From Methylobacter sp. KS41 (GTDB taxonomy: Bacteria > Pseudomonadota > Gammaproteobacteria > Methylococcales > Methylomonadaceae), in assembly GCA_002862125.1 (NCBI GenBank), contig PHSP01000001.1, positions 1,143,501 through 1,207,500 on the forward strand: DNA of 64,000 nucleotides. Direction: 5' to 3'. A program made the translations under genes and the position numbers. Below, piece by piece: positions 16,521 through 25,274 of the stretch. Each line of letters opens with the position of its first letter. Within the stretch, counting starts at the first letter, position 1. Below the pieces are notes generated by a model. The model was given only the letters and a program-made list of their open reading frames with translations. It was not told where the DNA came from and did not search any database.

Positions 16521-17525
16521 TCACATATTTTCTGCAGCCTTGAGCAAACTTGACCGATGCGCATCTGAATAGACGCCGCAAAGAATCTTGACCACGTCTC
16601 TCATCTTCTTTTCGGCGCTCCAACCAAGTATCTTGCGGGCCTTTTCCGGGTTTCCCTGACTCCAGGCAATCTCGTTCGGACGCATGAGCAGGTCGTCGTG
16701 GAACACATGCTCGGTCCAGTCCAGCCCAAAGCATGCAAAGGCCTGATCGACAAAATCCTTGAGGGAATTGGCCTCCCCGGTGGCAATCACGAAGTCATCC
16801 GGGCGGTCAGCCTGAAGAATCAGCCACATGGCCTCAACGTATTCCGGCGCCCATCCCCAGTCACGCGAGATGCTCAAATCGCCCAGCGTCAGCTTTTCCG
16901 TGGAACCACATGAAATCCGATGCGCGGCCTGAACGACTTTTTGCGTTACAAAACGCGAAGGGCGAAGCTCGGATTCGTGATTAAATAATATGCCATTCGC
17001 AGCGAACATTTTGTGCGCTTCGCGATAGTTTCGCACCAGCCAGTGCGCCGCCGATTTTGCCACTGCGTATGGGCTTACCGGATTGAACGAAGTGTGCTCA
17101 TCCGCCGGCACGCCGCCGGTATCTCCGAAACATTCACTGGAGCTGGCGTGGTAAAACTTAGCAGGCAACCCCAGGAATCTTAGGGCCTCAAGAATGTTGA
17201 GGGTACCGATGGTAATGCTCTCAATTGTTTCCGATGGCTGTTCAAAAGACAATCCAACCGAAGTTTGTCCGGCAAGATGATAGATTTCATCCGGGCGCGC
17301 TTTAGAGATTGCGGTAAGCGTGCTTTTGAAGTCATTCGGAGCCATTGACAACAGGTTGACCTGCCCATGTATGCCAAGCCGCGCGAGTGAATCGAAACGC
17401 GAGACGCCCGCATCCCTGGATGTGCCGTAAACCTTGTAACCCTTGCTTACCAGAAGTTGCGCGAGGTAGGCGCCGTCCTGGCCGCCAATACCGGTTATAA
17501 GCGCCGTTTTATTAGCCATTGGCAT
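16521..17525 (-). CDS. gmd: GDP-mannose 4,6-dehydratase
   Basis: Converts GDP-mannose to GDP-4-keto-6-deoxymannose, the precursor of GDP-rhamnose, fucose, perosamine and related sugars. ALITGIGGQDGAYLAQLLVS is the NAD(P) loop, YHASSSECFGD gives the catalytic Ser/Glu region and SPYAVAKSAAHWLVRNYRE the Tyr-X3-Lys pair. NHESELRPSRFVTQKV and the C-terminal RPNEI-x-W-x-x-G-N-x-x-K-A block are specific to Gmd. I place the start at ATG 17525, preceded by AAGGAAACCACC. The protein has about 334 residues, a normal length. No intact Rmd, Fcl or Per is in view; an Rmd-like remnant lies at 1439-1789. Confidence 0.92.
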   Translation of the reverse strand: MPMANKTALITGIGGQDGAYLAQLLVSKGYKVYGTSRDAGVSRFDSLARLGIHGQVNLLSMAPNDFKSTLTAISKARPDEIYHLAGQTSVGLSFEQPSETIESITIGTLNILEALRFLGLPAKFYHASSSECFGDTGGVPADEHTSFNPVSPYAVAKSAAHWLVRNYREAHKMFAANGILFNHESELRPSRFVTQKVVQAAHRISCGSTEKLTLGDLSISRDWGWAPEYVEAMWLILQADRPDDFVIATGEANSLKDFVDQAFACFGLDWTEHVFHDDLLMRPNEIAWSQGNPEKARKILGWSAEKKMRDVVKILCGVYSDAHRSSLLKAAENM

Positions 17526-17909
17526 GGTGGTTTCCTTTTTCATGCTGGTTGCAGACGGCATAGCCGTTCTTTAATAACGTCCAGGCAAGACAAACATTAT
17601 CTTGTATGGCTATATCTTTACTAAGTGCGGCTCTCGCCATTTCCTGGAACTCCATAAATCTTGAATTTAAATAATGCAGGCAACATTTCATAAAAAGTTA
17701 GCGGTCATTGTTTCCGTCTGCCAAAACAAAAAAGTAAAAAGCTGCCCAATGAAAACATTCAACCTTCTACCCCGTTTCGGAAGAAACCATATTTACATCG
17801 TGCTTAAGAAACAAATTTCCCTTGGCGAGTTGGAACAAAGGCGTGAGGCAATTCACTGACAGCTAATTCGGAATGATTGAAGAATTTCCCTGGTTATCCA
17901 CCGCTGCTT
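17526..17909. other. Intergenic stretch, nothing recognised
   Basis: No convincing coding frame, RNA or repeat was seen. It separates gmd from the sugar transferase gene on the same strand and should contain the gmd promoter. Confidence 0.4.
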
Positions 17910-19298
17910 TCATCTTGCGCCTTTACCCCACAAAATAACCTCGACGGTATTAAACATAATGGAGAAATCTAAAAACAGGCTGTAATTTTTGACATAATAC
18001 AAATCGTATTCTAATTTTTTGATTGCATCCTTTTCATCAGACCCGTAAGGATAACACAGCTGGGCCCAGCCGGTAATCCCGGGCTTGACACGATGCCTTT
18101 CGCGATAATACGGAATTCTCTCATTGAAACCCTGGACAAATTCGGGCCGCTCCGGACGTGGTCCGACAAAACTCATATCGCCTTTTAATACATTGAATAT
18201 TTGCGGCAGTTCATCTATCCGGCTTTTTCTGATAGCCCTGCCCACCAGAGTTATACGATCGTCGTTCTTTTTCGCCCATTGGGCGCCGTTTTTTTCCGCA
18301 TTCGGTTTCATGCTTCTGAATTTTAGAACTTCGAAGTTTTTATTTTTTTCACCTACTCTAATCTGCCGGTAAAGTATTGGCCCCTTAAATCCGCTTTCCA
18401 GAAAAATAGCCAATACCGTTAACAGCATAACCGGCCAGGAAACAGCAAGCAGCAGCAAGCTTGCAAACACGTCAAAAAATCTTTTTACCAGCGATCTTAA
18501 ATCACCCTGGGCGAAACCGCTGCAGAAAACTAGCCAGCCCGGACTCACATTGTCCAGTGAGATGATACCCTGTTCCCGCTCGTAAAACCCCATAATATTA
18601 ATGATCGTCAACCCGGACATTCTGCAATCCAGTAACTCGTCAAACGGTAATGCCATGCTCCTGTCATCTATGGCAATGACAATCTCGTCAATTTTATATT
18701 GCTCCGCGATGGCGATTATTTTTTTATCATAATTGATTATTTTTCCCGGATCTACAACGGAAACTTCATCCGGCAATGCCAAAAACCCGACTATTGTAAA
18801 TCCCCTGTGGATAAATGAATCATTAATCGTAATCAATCCCTGGGCTTTTTTGCTGCTGCCGATAACCAGAAAGCGTCTTTTCAGCCGTTCAAGATTGACA
18901 AGATGATAAAACAGAAATCGCGTTATCATTATCCCCAAAAACGCAAAAAATACCGCGTAGACCAGTACGCTTCGTGCGACATGAAATTCCGGCAATAGGT
19001 AATAGACTGTAACAACGGCGAAAATGGCTATGCCAAAACTGACGCAGACTCTCGCCAATAAATTATAATCGTCCCAGCTTAGCGTTCTTCTGTATAAACC
19101 CAGACCCAGGCAGGATAGGCTCATTACTGCCGAAAAAATAACACAAGCGTAAGTGATGTCCTGCTCTGTATACCAGGATTTTGTCATTAGAAAACGAACG
19201 TCGCTGCCAAAATACATAGCGGCAAAAAATACACCAAACTCAATCAGTAACAGCCATAAATAGGCTCTGGATATATAGTGGCGAAAAATCCGGATCAT
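17910..19298 (-). CDS. Exopolysaccharide polyprenyl-phosphate sugar phosphotransferase (EpsB/WcaJ type)
   Basis: A 462-residue initiating enzyme that moves a sugar-1-phosphate from a UDP-sugar onto undecaprenyl phosphate. Four to five membrane helices fill the first ~140 residues. A soluble CoA-binding-like domain follows (RRFLVIGSSKKAQGLI), then a further membrane segment (RFFDVFASLLLLAVSWPVML) and the catalytic domain: LKFRSMKPNAEKNG, RKSRIDELPQIFNVLKGDMS, FVGPRPERPEF and KPGITGWAQLCYPYG. This architecture matches the exosortase-associated EpsB subgroup. It likely starts synthesis of an exopolysaccharide completed by the neighbouring block. Confidence 0.9.
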   Translation of the reverse strand: MIRIFRHYISRAYLWLLLIEFGVFFAAMYFGSDVRFLMTKSWYTEQDITYACVIFSAVMSLSCLGLGLYRRTLSWDDYNLLARVCVSFGIAIFAVVTVYYLLPEFHVARSVLVYAVFFAFLGIMITRFLFYHLVNLERLKRRFLVIGSSKKAQGLITINDSFIHRGFTIVGFLALPDEVSVVDPGKIINYDKKIIAIAEQYKIDEIVIAIDDRSMALPFDELLDCRMSGLTIINIMGFYEREQGIISLDNVSPGWLVFCSGFAQGDLRSLVKRFFDVFASLLLLAVSWPVMLLTVLAIFLESGFKGPILYRQIRVGEKNKNFEVLKFRSMKPNAEKNGAQWAKKNDDRITLVGRAIRKSRIDELPQIFNVLKGDMSFVGPRPERPEFVQGFNERIPYYRERHRVKPGITGWAQLCYPYGSDEKDAIKKLEYDLYYVKNYSLFLDFSIMFNTVEVILWGKGAR

Positions 19299-19360
19299 TA
19301 AATTTTCCCGTTATTGTTATCTATTTAAAGTGAAGCAGATTTACATACCATCGTAAATAC

Positions 19361-20170
19361 TCAATGCAAACCTTTTGCTTTCAGCAGGTTTTGCACGTGG
19401 TTAGCAGGAATTGCATAAGAAATACCGCTGGGCTTTGACAAGATATTTTCTTTGCTCTCCTGCACGAAAACCTTGTTAATAACGCCTATCACTTCACCAG
19501 TATCAGGGTCATAGAGAGGACTGCCGCTGTTACCAGGATAAGCGGTCGCATCAAGCTGAAACACATTGTACGGGTCTTGTAGCCGTTTGAGTAATTTTAA
19601 ATTGATCTGATCCGATCTTAGCATTGGTATCACATTTGGCGTGATGGCCGAAACTATCCCCCGGTGGGTAACGGGATAAAGTCCTAAAACCATACCGATA
19701 GGAAAACCGGTAAAGGCATAGAGTTGTCCTTCGCGCACCGATGATACCGAACCAAATTTTAGCGGCGGCAGATGCTCGCCTGCTATTTTTAAAACCGCAA
19801 GATCATGTTCTTTATCCAACGCCACCTCTGTCGCAAGAACGGCCTTTTCCGCATTATCCTTATGATAAAAAATGGCCACCTGTTCCAGGTGATCATTATC
19901 CAGCTTATCCGGAATAACGTGCGCGTTGGTTATAATCAGACTGCCGTCGCCTACCGCGAAGCCCGTAGCCAGAAATACAGCGCGGGGATTTCGTTTGGGC
20001 ATATAGGTTCCAACAGCGACAATGCTGGGTTTTATTTTTGCTACAATATCCGCAAGGGACTGTTCCGCACAACTTATTCCGGGAAAAAACAAGGCAATAA
20101 AACCAACTAAAATTAATCCTGCAGACTGCTTATTAAGAAATGGAATAAATTTAATTTGTTTTAAGCTCAT
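19361..20170 (-). CDS. Periplasmic trypsin-like serine protease (S1C)
   Basis: About 269 residues from ATG 20170. A hydrophobic segment FLNKQSAGLILVGFIALFFP ending ISCAEQ suggests a signal peptide. The triad is visible: His in ITNAHVIPD, Asp in KEHDLAVLKI and Ser in YPGNSGSPLYD. There is no PDZ domain, unlike DegP/DegQ. The final IPANHVQNLLKAKGL resembles Deg-type trypsin domains. Its place between the sugar transferase and the VanZ/ligase gene suggests a role in maturing or quality control of envelope proteins of the glycan system. The substrate is unknown. Confidence 0.82.
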   Translation of the reverse strand: MSLKQIKFIPFLNKQSAGLILVGFIALFFPGISCAEQSLADIVAKIKPSIVAVGTYMPKRNPRAVFLATGFAVGDGSLIITNAHVIPDKLDNDHLEQVAIFYHKDNAEKAVLATEVALDKEHDLAVLKIAGEHLPPLKFGSVSSVREGQLYAFTGFPIGMVLGLYPVTHRGIVSAITPNVIPMLRSDQINLKLLKRLQDPYNVFQLDATAYPGNSGSPLYDPDTGEVIGVINKVFVQESKENILSKPSGISYAIPANHVQNLLKAKGLH

Positions 20171-20396
20171 TTTATTTTCCGCGAAACGATGGTAAACGGA
20201 TTTATAGGCGCCATTAAATTCCTGCATGAAGGATTGTTATAAATATCATTTGTAATGAAGCCCAGGGAACAGAAGCAAATTCTAGTTCATAAGGTTAATA
20301 TTTCCAGCAGCCTGCCTGCCATACTGCAAAAGCTCATTCTCTTTTTTAAGGAATGTGCAAGAAATAAAATTACCAATGAAATATGCGCACCACCGC
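20171..20396. other. Gap between protease gene and palindromic repeat
   Basis: No gene is recognised here. It includes the likely promoter region of the protease gene and leads into the repeat at 20397-20441. Confidence 0.35.
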
Positions 20397-20441
20397 GTAG
20401 GGGCGGATTTATCCGCCTTGGGCGAATGAATTCGCCCCTAC
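20397..20441. repeat. Nested palindromic repeat
   Basis: The outer arms GTAGGGGCG and CGCCCCTAC are perfect inverted repeats. Inside are two smaller hairpins, GGCGGATTTATCCGCC and GGGCGAATGAATTCGCCC. The element lies between the stop of the VanZ/ligase gene and the start of the protease gene. The pattern is typical of dispersed REP-like or miniature palindromic elements and could also act as a terminator stem, although no T-run follows. Confidence 0.75.
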
Positions 20442-20500
20442 AGTTGCTCAAGTTATTTCATGCACGTTCAAGAAAAACGTAAATCAAGCGAATCCCGCCC

Positions 20501-23500
20501 TTAAGTTTTTTCCCATGCGCGCGGCGTACGCATCAGGGCAAAGAATAGCAACAAAAAAAACAATAGAGTCAAGCGCGGCGCGTCAAAGGGGCTATCAACA
20601 AAACCCACTACCATAAATCCGCTGAATGATGACAATAAAATTGCTGCATACACATTCTGTTGTGACAATCGGCGGCAACAATTGTAAATGGCAATAGCAA
20701 ATAACAGAAAAAAAGCAACAACGCCAAGCCAGCCCTGGTCGAATAGCAGATGCACCCAAAAATTAAAGATATGCCACGGATTATGTTTTTCCGCGGCAAA
20801 AAACCAAAAATCGAGACCCTTTGTGAAATCACCATTTGCCAGCACATTAGCGCCGGTTGAATCCAGTAACTTTACATTATCTATATCGAGCAATTTACCC
20901 GTGCCGTTACCATTATAAAATGACAGTTGTACCGGACGTTTCAACAAACCGCCTGCCACGCGTTCACCAACATCATTGCTGTTAATGACCTGCTCAACGT
21001 GATCCCAGCCACGTCCGCTTGTTTTAGCCCCAACCGCACTACAACGCAATGAGTACTGCACGGATTTTTCACATAACGAGGTGGATAAACCCAATTTGTT
21101 TTCACCTCGCACATCCAGAACTAAACGGTAAGCTGTATGCGGTTCAATCGTAAGGTACTGCCCCATAAACAACGAGTCGCCGCCGCGCATGCGCAAAAAA
21201 TTATTACCGTTTTCGTTAGCAACTTCATACGTTGCAGGATGGGTATTCTCAGAGTTGAGCCAAAAAAAAGTACGCGGATAACTGCCTAAGCCCATTCCAA
21301 ATAACATAGTCGCCAAATCATCATCTCTCATAGCTAATGCGTCGCGCCAATGATAGGCGCGGCTATCACGATCTTGTTCGATGACGTTGAAACGGTGCTG
21401 AATCATACTTCCGCGCAATACAGGCAACGCCATAATAAGACTGATTGCCAGCAGGGGCAAAACAAATAAAGGTCTTTTCGTAACTCGCAACTGTTTTTTA
21501 AAGCTAAAGAACAATGCAAACAGCAACACCATAAAACCAATAACAAACCCGGTATATCCGCCACGCGAAAAAGTCACCAATAGCGTGTATAGTCCAAGAA
21601 TAAATAAGGCGATTCCTAATAAACTTCTGATTAAGCTATGTGCTGAATTAACAAATAAGATTGTGATAAACGGAAGGCTCAACATTAAATACGATTCAAT
21701 ATGTCCGCCGCCCGCATGCATAGTCGAGAACAAGGCATTAATGCGGTAATCGCTTGAAAAGTCAAATAGGCCGGCAAACACCAGTCGCTCGATAACGGCA
21801 AACACAGTAACTCCGGTTAAGCCCAACAACACACCATAAGCAAAATACTGTGAAGCGTAACGATAACGCCGTACTGTGAGTTGTAATAAGGGCAAAAGCA
21901 ATAAAGCCCATATAAAGCCCTTACCGACGCGCAAGCTGTTATAGTTGCTAAAATAATTGCTAAAGGCGTTAGCATTAGATTCCGGCAAGGGCAATAAGCC
22001 CCTAAGTAAACTGGCGGCATACAACACAGTGAAGACAGTCAATAATAAATTCGCTGGTATCGACAACAGTGAGCGCAAGCGCGCTTTGGGTTTTTGCCAA
22101 TAATAAAAGGCTAATGTGGACAGAATCAGCAAATCGAATTCATCAAAGAAAAAACGGCCTGTCCACGGGGCAAAATCCATAACAGGCAATAAAGCGGGAA
22201 CAAACACCAACCATGCGTAAGGAAAACGCAGTAACAGAGCGGTGTAGCCGGTTAGAAAAAGCCCCAACCACAGCGCCGCCGCCGGATAATCAAGCAACCC
22301 AAAAGCAATAATGCTCCACAATAGTAATGACAAGATACGCCAACGTTTATCGGCTTGGCAAGGGGGCAGCGCCAACTCAATTGTCTTTTCCTGAGCACGG
22401 ATCTCCGGTTGTGCGGCACGCTCAACCATCGGGGGATTGGCCGGGGTTTTGTCGCTTTTAAGCCATTGCAACAGACCGTTCATAAACTTATAGCAGCCCG
22501 CCGCAGCGATGAAAGCAATCCAAACATCGCTGGGATCAGGATGCTTATCCGCTAAGAATAATTTACCAGCCTCGACTACCAGTGCAAAAATGGCTGCAAG
22601 CAGACCAACATAAAACCAATGAGGGGCGCGGTGTTCATGTTCATGGCTCGCGCTAAAAAAACTTGCCCAACACAGCAAACCAACAGGGAAATACATGCCT
22701 ATATTGCTTAACAGGCTAACTAACGCTACGCCTTCAGAGGTGTAGTAATAATAATAGAGCGGCAAAAAACGAACCGAGGTTAATTTTTCCAAGGCCTGCT
22801 CCGGGCTTAACCAATCAGCTGAGAACCAACCGTTCGTTGACAGCGCCAATACAATATACGGAAGAACAGTAAACCAGACAACGCGCCTTAATAAACCCGG
22901 CAGGTCAACTAATTTGCGTTTTTTAGCCCAAACAAATAGACCGGCGCCGGCGCCCATGCCGATCATGCGAGTTATTACCGAGATACCTTGCCCGGAGCCG
23001 GATAACAAAAACACCTGCACGGCTTCAATCACAAGGCCTAAAAAAAAACCAACCAACACCGCCGCTGCTCTGGGATGCTGCAAATAGGGCACATAACAAA
23101 ATAACAAGCCCAAGGGCATCAACACCAGCATTTCCGCCAGCAGTTTAACTCCGCAACGCATCGGGTCTGCGCCGCATGCATCCCAGGACAAAAAAACGGC
23201 ATCGTTTCCGCTGGCAAATTTCGCATTTAACTCGTCAAAAGACGTAACAAAATCAAATGGAAACAAACTAAGCGCAATATAGATCAGCAAATAAAAAATA
23301 ATCGCCGATTGAGCGGAAAACAATCTTCCGCGTAGCAAATGACGATACAGATTAGAAAAGTAACCGCCAAAAAATTGCCAGCCGAGAATACCGATAACCG
23401 ATCCAAGGAATTCGGCAATTAAATCATTTAACGATACCGTTCGTGGAGGAAAGAACAACTGGGCAAATTCGACGGCAACAGCCAATGCGAGACAAAAAAC

Positions 23501-23767
23501 CAGCACGCAGAATGATAGTATTGCGCGTGCCAGAAAATAACGTACGCCGCTAAATGCGGCCATTGCACCAAAAGCCAGCGGTATATAAAGCAAAATATTA
23601 GCAATCCAGTCCGCCCTGGACTCTGCGCCTAAATTGAGATAACGAATATTTTTGAATTGGTTTATAGCCGTCTCTAAAGGCAAGCTGTTAAACTCAAGCG
23701 GCACCAGACTGCCATAAACGATAAAGAGTGAATACAATACCGTAACGAAGAAAAGAGTGCGGTTCAT
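20501..23767 (-). CDS. VanZ-like / O-antigen ligase (Wzy_C) multidomain membrane protein
   Basis: A giant of about 1088 residues from ATG 23767. The first ~150 residues form a VanZ-type domain (VYGSLVPLEFNSLPLE, DWIANILLYIPLAFG, SLNDLIAEFLGSVIG). A second VanZ-like stretch follows up to ~450 (LAEMLVLMPLGLL, LLSNIGMYFPVGLL, PDPSDVWIAFIAAAG). Residues ~500-840 have the many helices of an O-antigen ligase/polymerase, with TFSRGGYTGFVIGFMVLLFA as the Wzy_C periplasmic-loop signature. A soluble beta-rich insert at ~850-1000 (LVLDVRGENKLG, LLDIDNVKLLDSTGANVLAN) looks like a carbohydrate-binding module, followed by final helices. It probably polymerises or ligates the exopolysaccharide. Fusion of these three parts is uncommon. 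Confidence 0.85.
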   Translation of the reverse strand: MNRTLFFVTVLYSLFIVYGSLVPLEFNSLPLETAINQFKNIRYLNLGAESRADWIANILLYIPLAFGAMAAFSGVRYFLARAILSFCVLVFCLALAVAVEFAQLFFPPRTVSLNDLIAEFLGSVIGILGWQFFGGYFSNLYRHLLRGRLFSAQSAIIFYLLIYIALSLFPFDFVTSFDELNAKFASGNDAVFLSWDACGADPMRCGVKLLAEMLVLMPLGLLFCYVPYLQHPRAAAVLVGFFLGLVIEAVQVFLLSGSGQGISVITRMIGMGAGAGLFVWAKKRKLVDLPGLLRRVVWFTVLPYIVLALSTNGWFSADWLSPEQALEKLTSVRFLPLYYYYYTSEGVALVSLLSNIGMYFPVGLLCWASFFSASHEHEHRAPHWFYVGLLAAIFALVVEAGKLFLADKHPDPSDVWIAFIAAAGCYKFMNGLLQWLKSDKTPANPPMVERAAQPEIRAQEKTIELALPPCQADKRWRILSLLLWSIIAFGLLDYPAAALWLGLFLTGYTALLLRFPYAWLVFVPALLPVMDFAPWTGRFFFDEFDLLILSTLAFYYWQKPKARLRSLLSIPANLLLTVFTVLYAASLLRGLLPLPESNANAFSNYFSNYNSLRVGKGFIWALLLLPLLQLTVRRYRYASQYFAYGVLLGLTGVTVFAVIERLVFAGLFDFSSDYRINALFSTMHAGGGHIESYLMLSLPFITILFVNSAHSLIRSLLGIALFILGLYTLLVTFSRGGYTGFVIGFMVLLFALFFSFKKQLRVTKRPLFVLPLLAISLIMALPVLRGSMIQHRFNVIEQDRDSRAYHWRDALAMRDDDLATMLFGMGLGSYPRTFFWLNSENTHPATYEVANENGNNFLRMRGGDSLFMGQYLTIEPHTAYRLVLDVRGENKLGLSTSLCEKSVQYSLRCSAVGAKTSGRGWDHVEQVINSNDVGERVAGGLLKRPVQLSFYNGNGTGKLLDIDNVKLLDSTGANVLANGDFTKGLDFWFFAAEKHNPWHIFNFWVHLLFDQGWLGVVAFFLLFAIAIYNCCRRLSQQNVYAAILLSSFSGFMVVGFVDSPFDAPRLTLLFFLLLFFALMRTPRAWEKT

Positions 23768-24216
23768 AGGGGCTTTGAAGTGTGTTACCGGTAAAGCAAA
23801 TTCATAAGCTAATCCCACAAATGCCTATTGTTCCCACGCAACGCATCATTTCGGTTCAGAAAAAAACGTGTTGGTCAATTGTGATGGCGTTTTTTCTCGC
23901 CCGGTCGATATTAATTTAATTTCTTAAACCACAGACGCGTCAAAAACTTTCGCCGCTAAAATGGTATTCATCCAATTTTAACAGCGGAAGAACCTGTTGA
24001 TAATTGCCTTCAGCGGACCGCCCATTTTCTTCCTGCATCCGCCAATTTCGCTTACACGCGTCTGGCTACCTCAAAGACTTGATGCCATGCCGGATTGTAT
24101 TTTAACTACGCTTAAGCCGTTTCTCCAACTGCGTCAAAATCTCCTAAAGCTGCTAAGCGGGAGCTGTCGTACAATGCTCCCGTAAATGCAACCTTTTCCG
24201 TGCTTCTTAGTTTATT
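23768..24216. other. Intergenic stretch with an imperfect hairpin
   Basis: No gene is recognised. CCGCTAAAATGG (from about 23954) and CCAATTTTAACAGCGG form a bulged inverted repeat. The region lies upstream of the VanZ/ligase gene and downstream of the repeat protein gene, so it may hold a terminator and a promoter. Confidence 0.4.
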
Positions 24217-25068
24217 TTAATTATCTGGCTTACTTTGTTTATTATCTTCCTTTGCTGGTATCACAATCGGCTTATCTTTCTCGCCTTGCTTATCGCCTCC
24301 CTTTGCCGGTGACACAATCGGCTTATCTTTCTCGCCCTGCTTATCGCCTCCCTTTGCCGGTATCACAATCGGCTTATCTTTCTCGCCTTGTTTATCGCCT
24401 TCCTTTGCAGGAGGCAATTTTGGACCAGGAAACGCAATCGGTTTAGCTTGCTTACCTTGTTTATCATCATCCTTTGGTAATGGCTCAATCTGCTTCTCTT
24501 GCTCAACTTTTATCTTGTTTTCCTTTGTTGGAGATACATCCCCAGCAGGCGATCCACTCAATACCGGTGTAGGAGATATATTGGCAGAAGAAGCGCTTGC
24601 AGTACAAACAATCGGCGTAGAAGAACCAGTACAGGCGCCCTGACCAGTCTGAATAGTAACATTAGTTACAAGGGCTCCGCCATTGCAAAAGTCGTAAGTC
24701 CCGTCGGCTTTTTGCCAAACCGTATAAGAATAAGTAGCAGTACCAGCAGCAGGGTTATTTGTATCCTTGAAATAACCATAAGTAACCGTACCACCCGCTG
24801 CACTCCACTCACCTATTTTAGCAGTAGGGTCATTTGTTGATGAAGGGCCATGCTTATAATCAATTAATTCTCCCGCGCTTCCACTATGCCATTCTTGCCC
24901 CTTCCAATTGCCGGAACTACCATCACAAACGGTATTACCCGTTAATAAGCCAGCTAAATTAGTTACCTGAGTGTAACAACTATTGTTGACATCAACAGCG
25001 CAAGCCGCCATCGCCTCTCCGATAACCCCCATTAATAAAAGCACATTCGTCAAAATAATACGTTTCAT
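24217..25068 (-). CDS. Secreted protein with C-terminal 17-residue charged repeats
   Basis: A 283-residue protein of unknown function. MKRIILTNVLLLMGVIGEAM with the following AAC is a signal peptide. Residues ~22-170 form a domain with six or so cysteines, many Gly, Thr and aromatic residues, and an ATYSYTVWQKADGTYDFCNG segment, suggesting a disulfide-bonded periplasmic or extracellular domain. The tail is low-complexity, with three copies of KGGDKQGEKDKPIVxPA (17 residues, first copy slightly divergent) and related degenerate units. Such charged Pro-rich tails often act as spacers or wall-glycan binders; here this is only a guess. Confidence 0.8.
   Translation of the reverse strand: MKRIILTNVLLLMGVIGEAMAACAVDVNNSCYTQVTNLAGLLTGNTVCDGSSGNWKGQEWHSGSAGELIDYKHGPSSTNDPTAKIGEWSAAGGTVTYGYFKDTNNPAAGTATYSYTVWQKADGTYDFCNGGALVTNVTIQTGQGACTGSSTPIVCTASASSANISPTPVLSGSPAGDVSPTKENKIKVEQEKQIEPLPKDDDKQGKQAKPIAFPGPKLPPAKEGDKQGEKDKPIVIPAKGGDKQGEKDKPIVSPAKGGDKQGEKDKPIVIPAKEDNKQSKPDN
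24235..24420 (-). repeat. Tandem 51-base coding repeats
   Basis: Three near-identical 51-base units encode KGGDKQGEKDKPIVxPA, with a shortened and more diverged unit at the 3' side (KEDNKQSKPDN). The in-frame length permits copy-number change without disrupting the protein. Confidence 0.8.
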
Positions 25069-25274
25069 AATCGCATGCCCCCATATTCAATAAATAAAAA
25101 TTTCCGCGATTCCAACTGAGTCGACACGGTCAAATATGCCCGTCAAAAGACGACTTTACCCGCAGTCTGTTTAAGCATAACAGTTAATTAATTTAATCGC
25201 CAACGACAACGGCTTTGAAACTTTAAAGGGGCCTAAATAAAGATAGGATAGCAACACGATAAATCGCGTTTTTG

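Noticed and set aside
24235..24420. Possible CRISPR array
   Set aside because: The repeated units are contiguous 51-base coding repeats without unique spacers.
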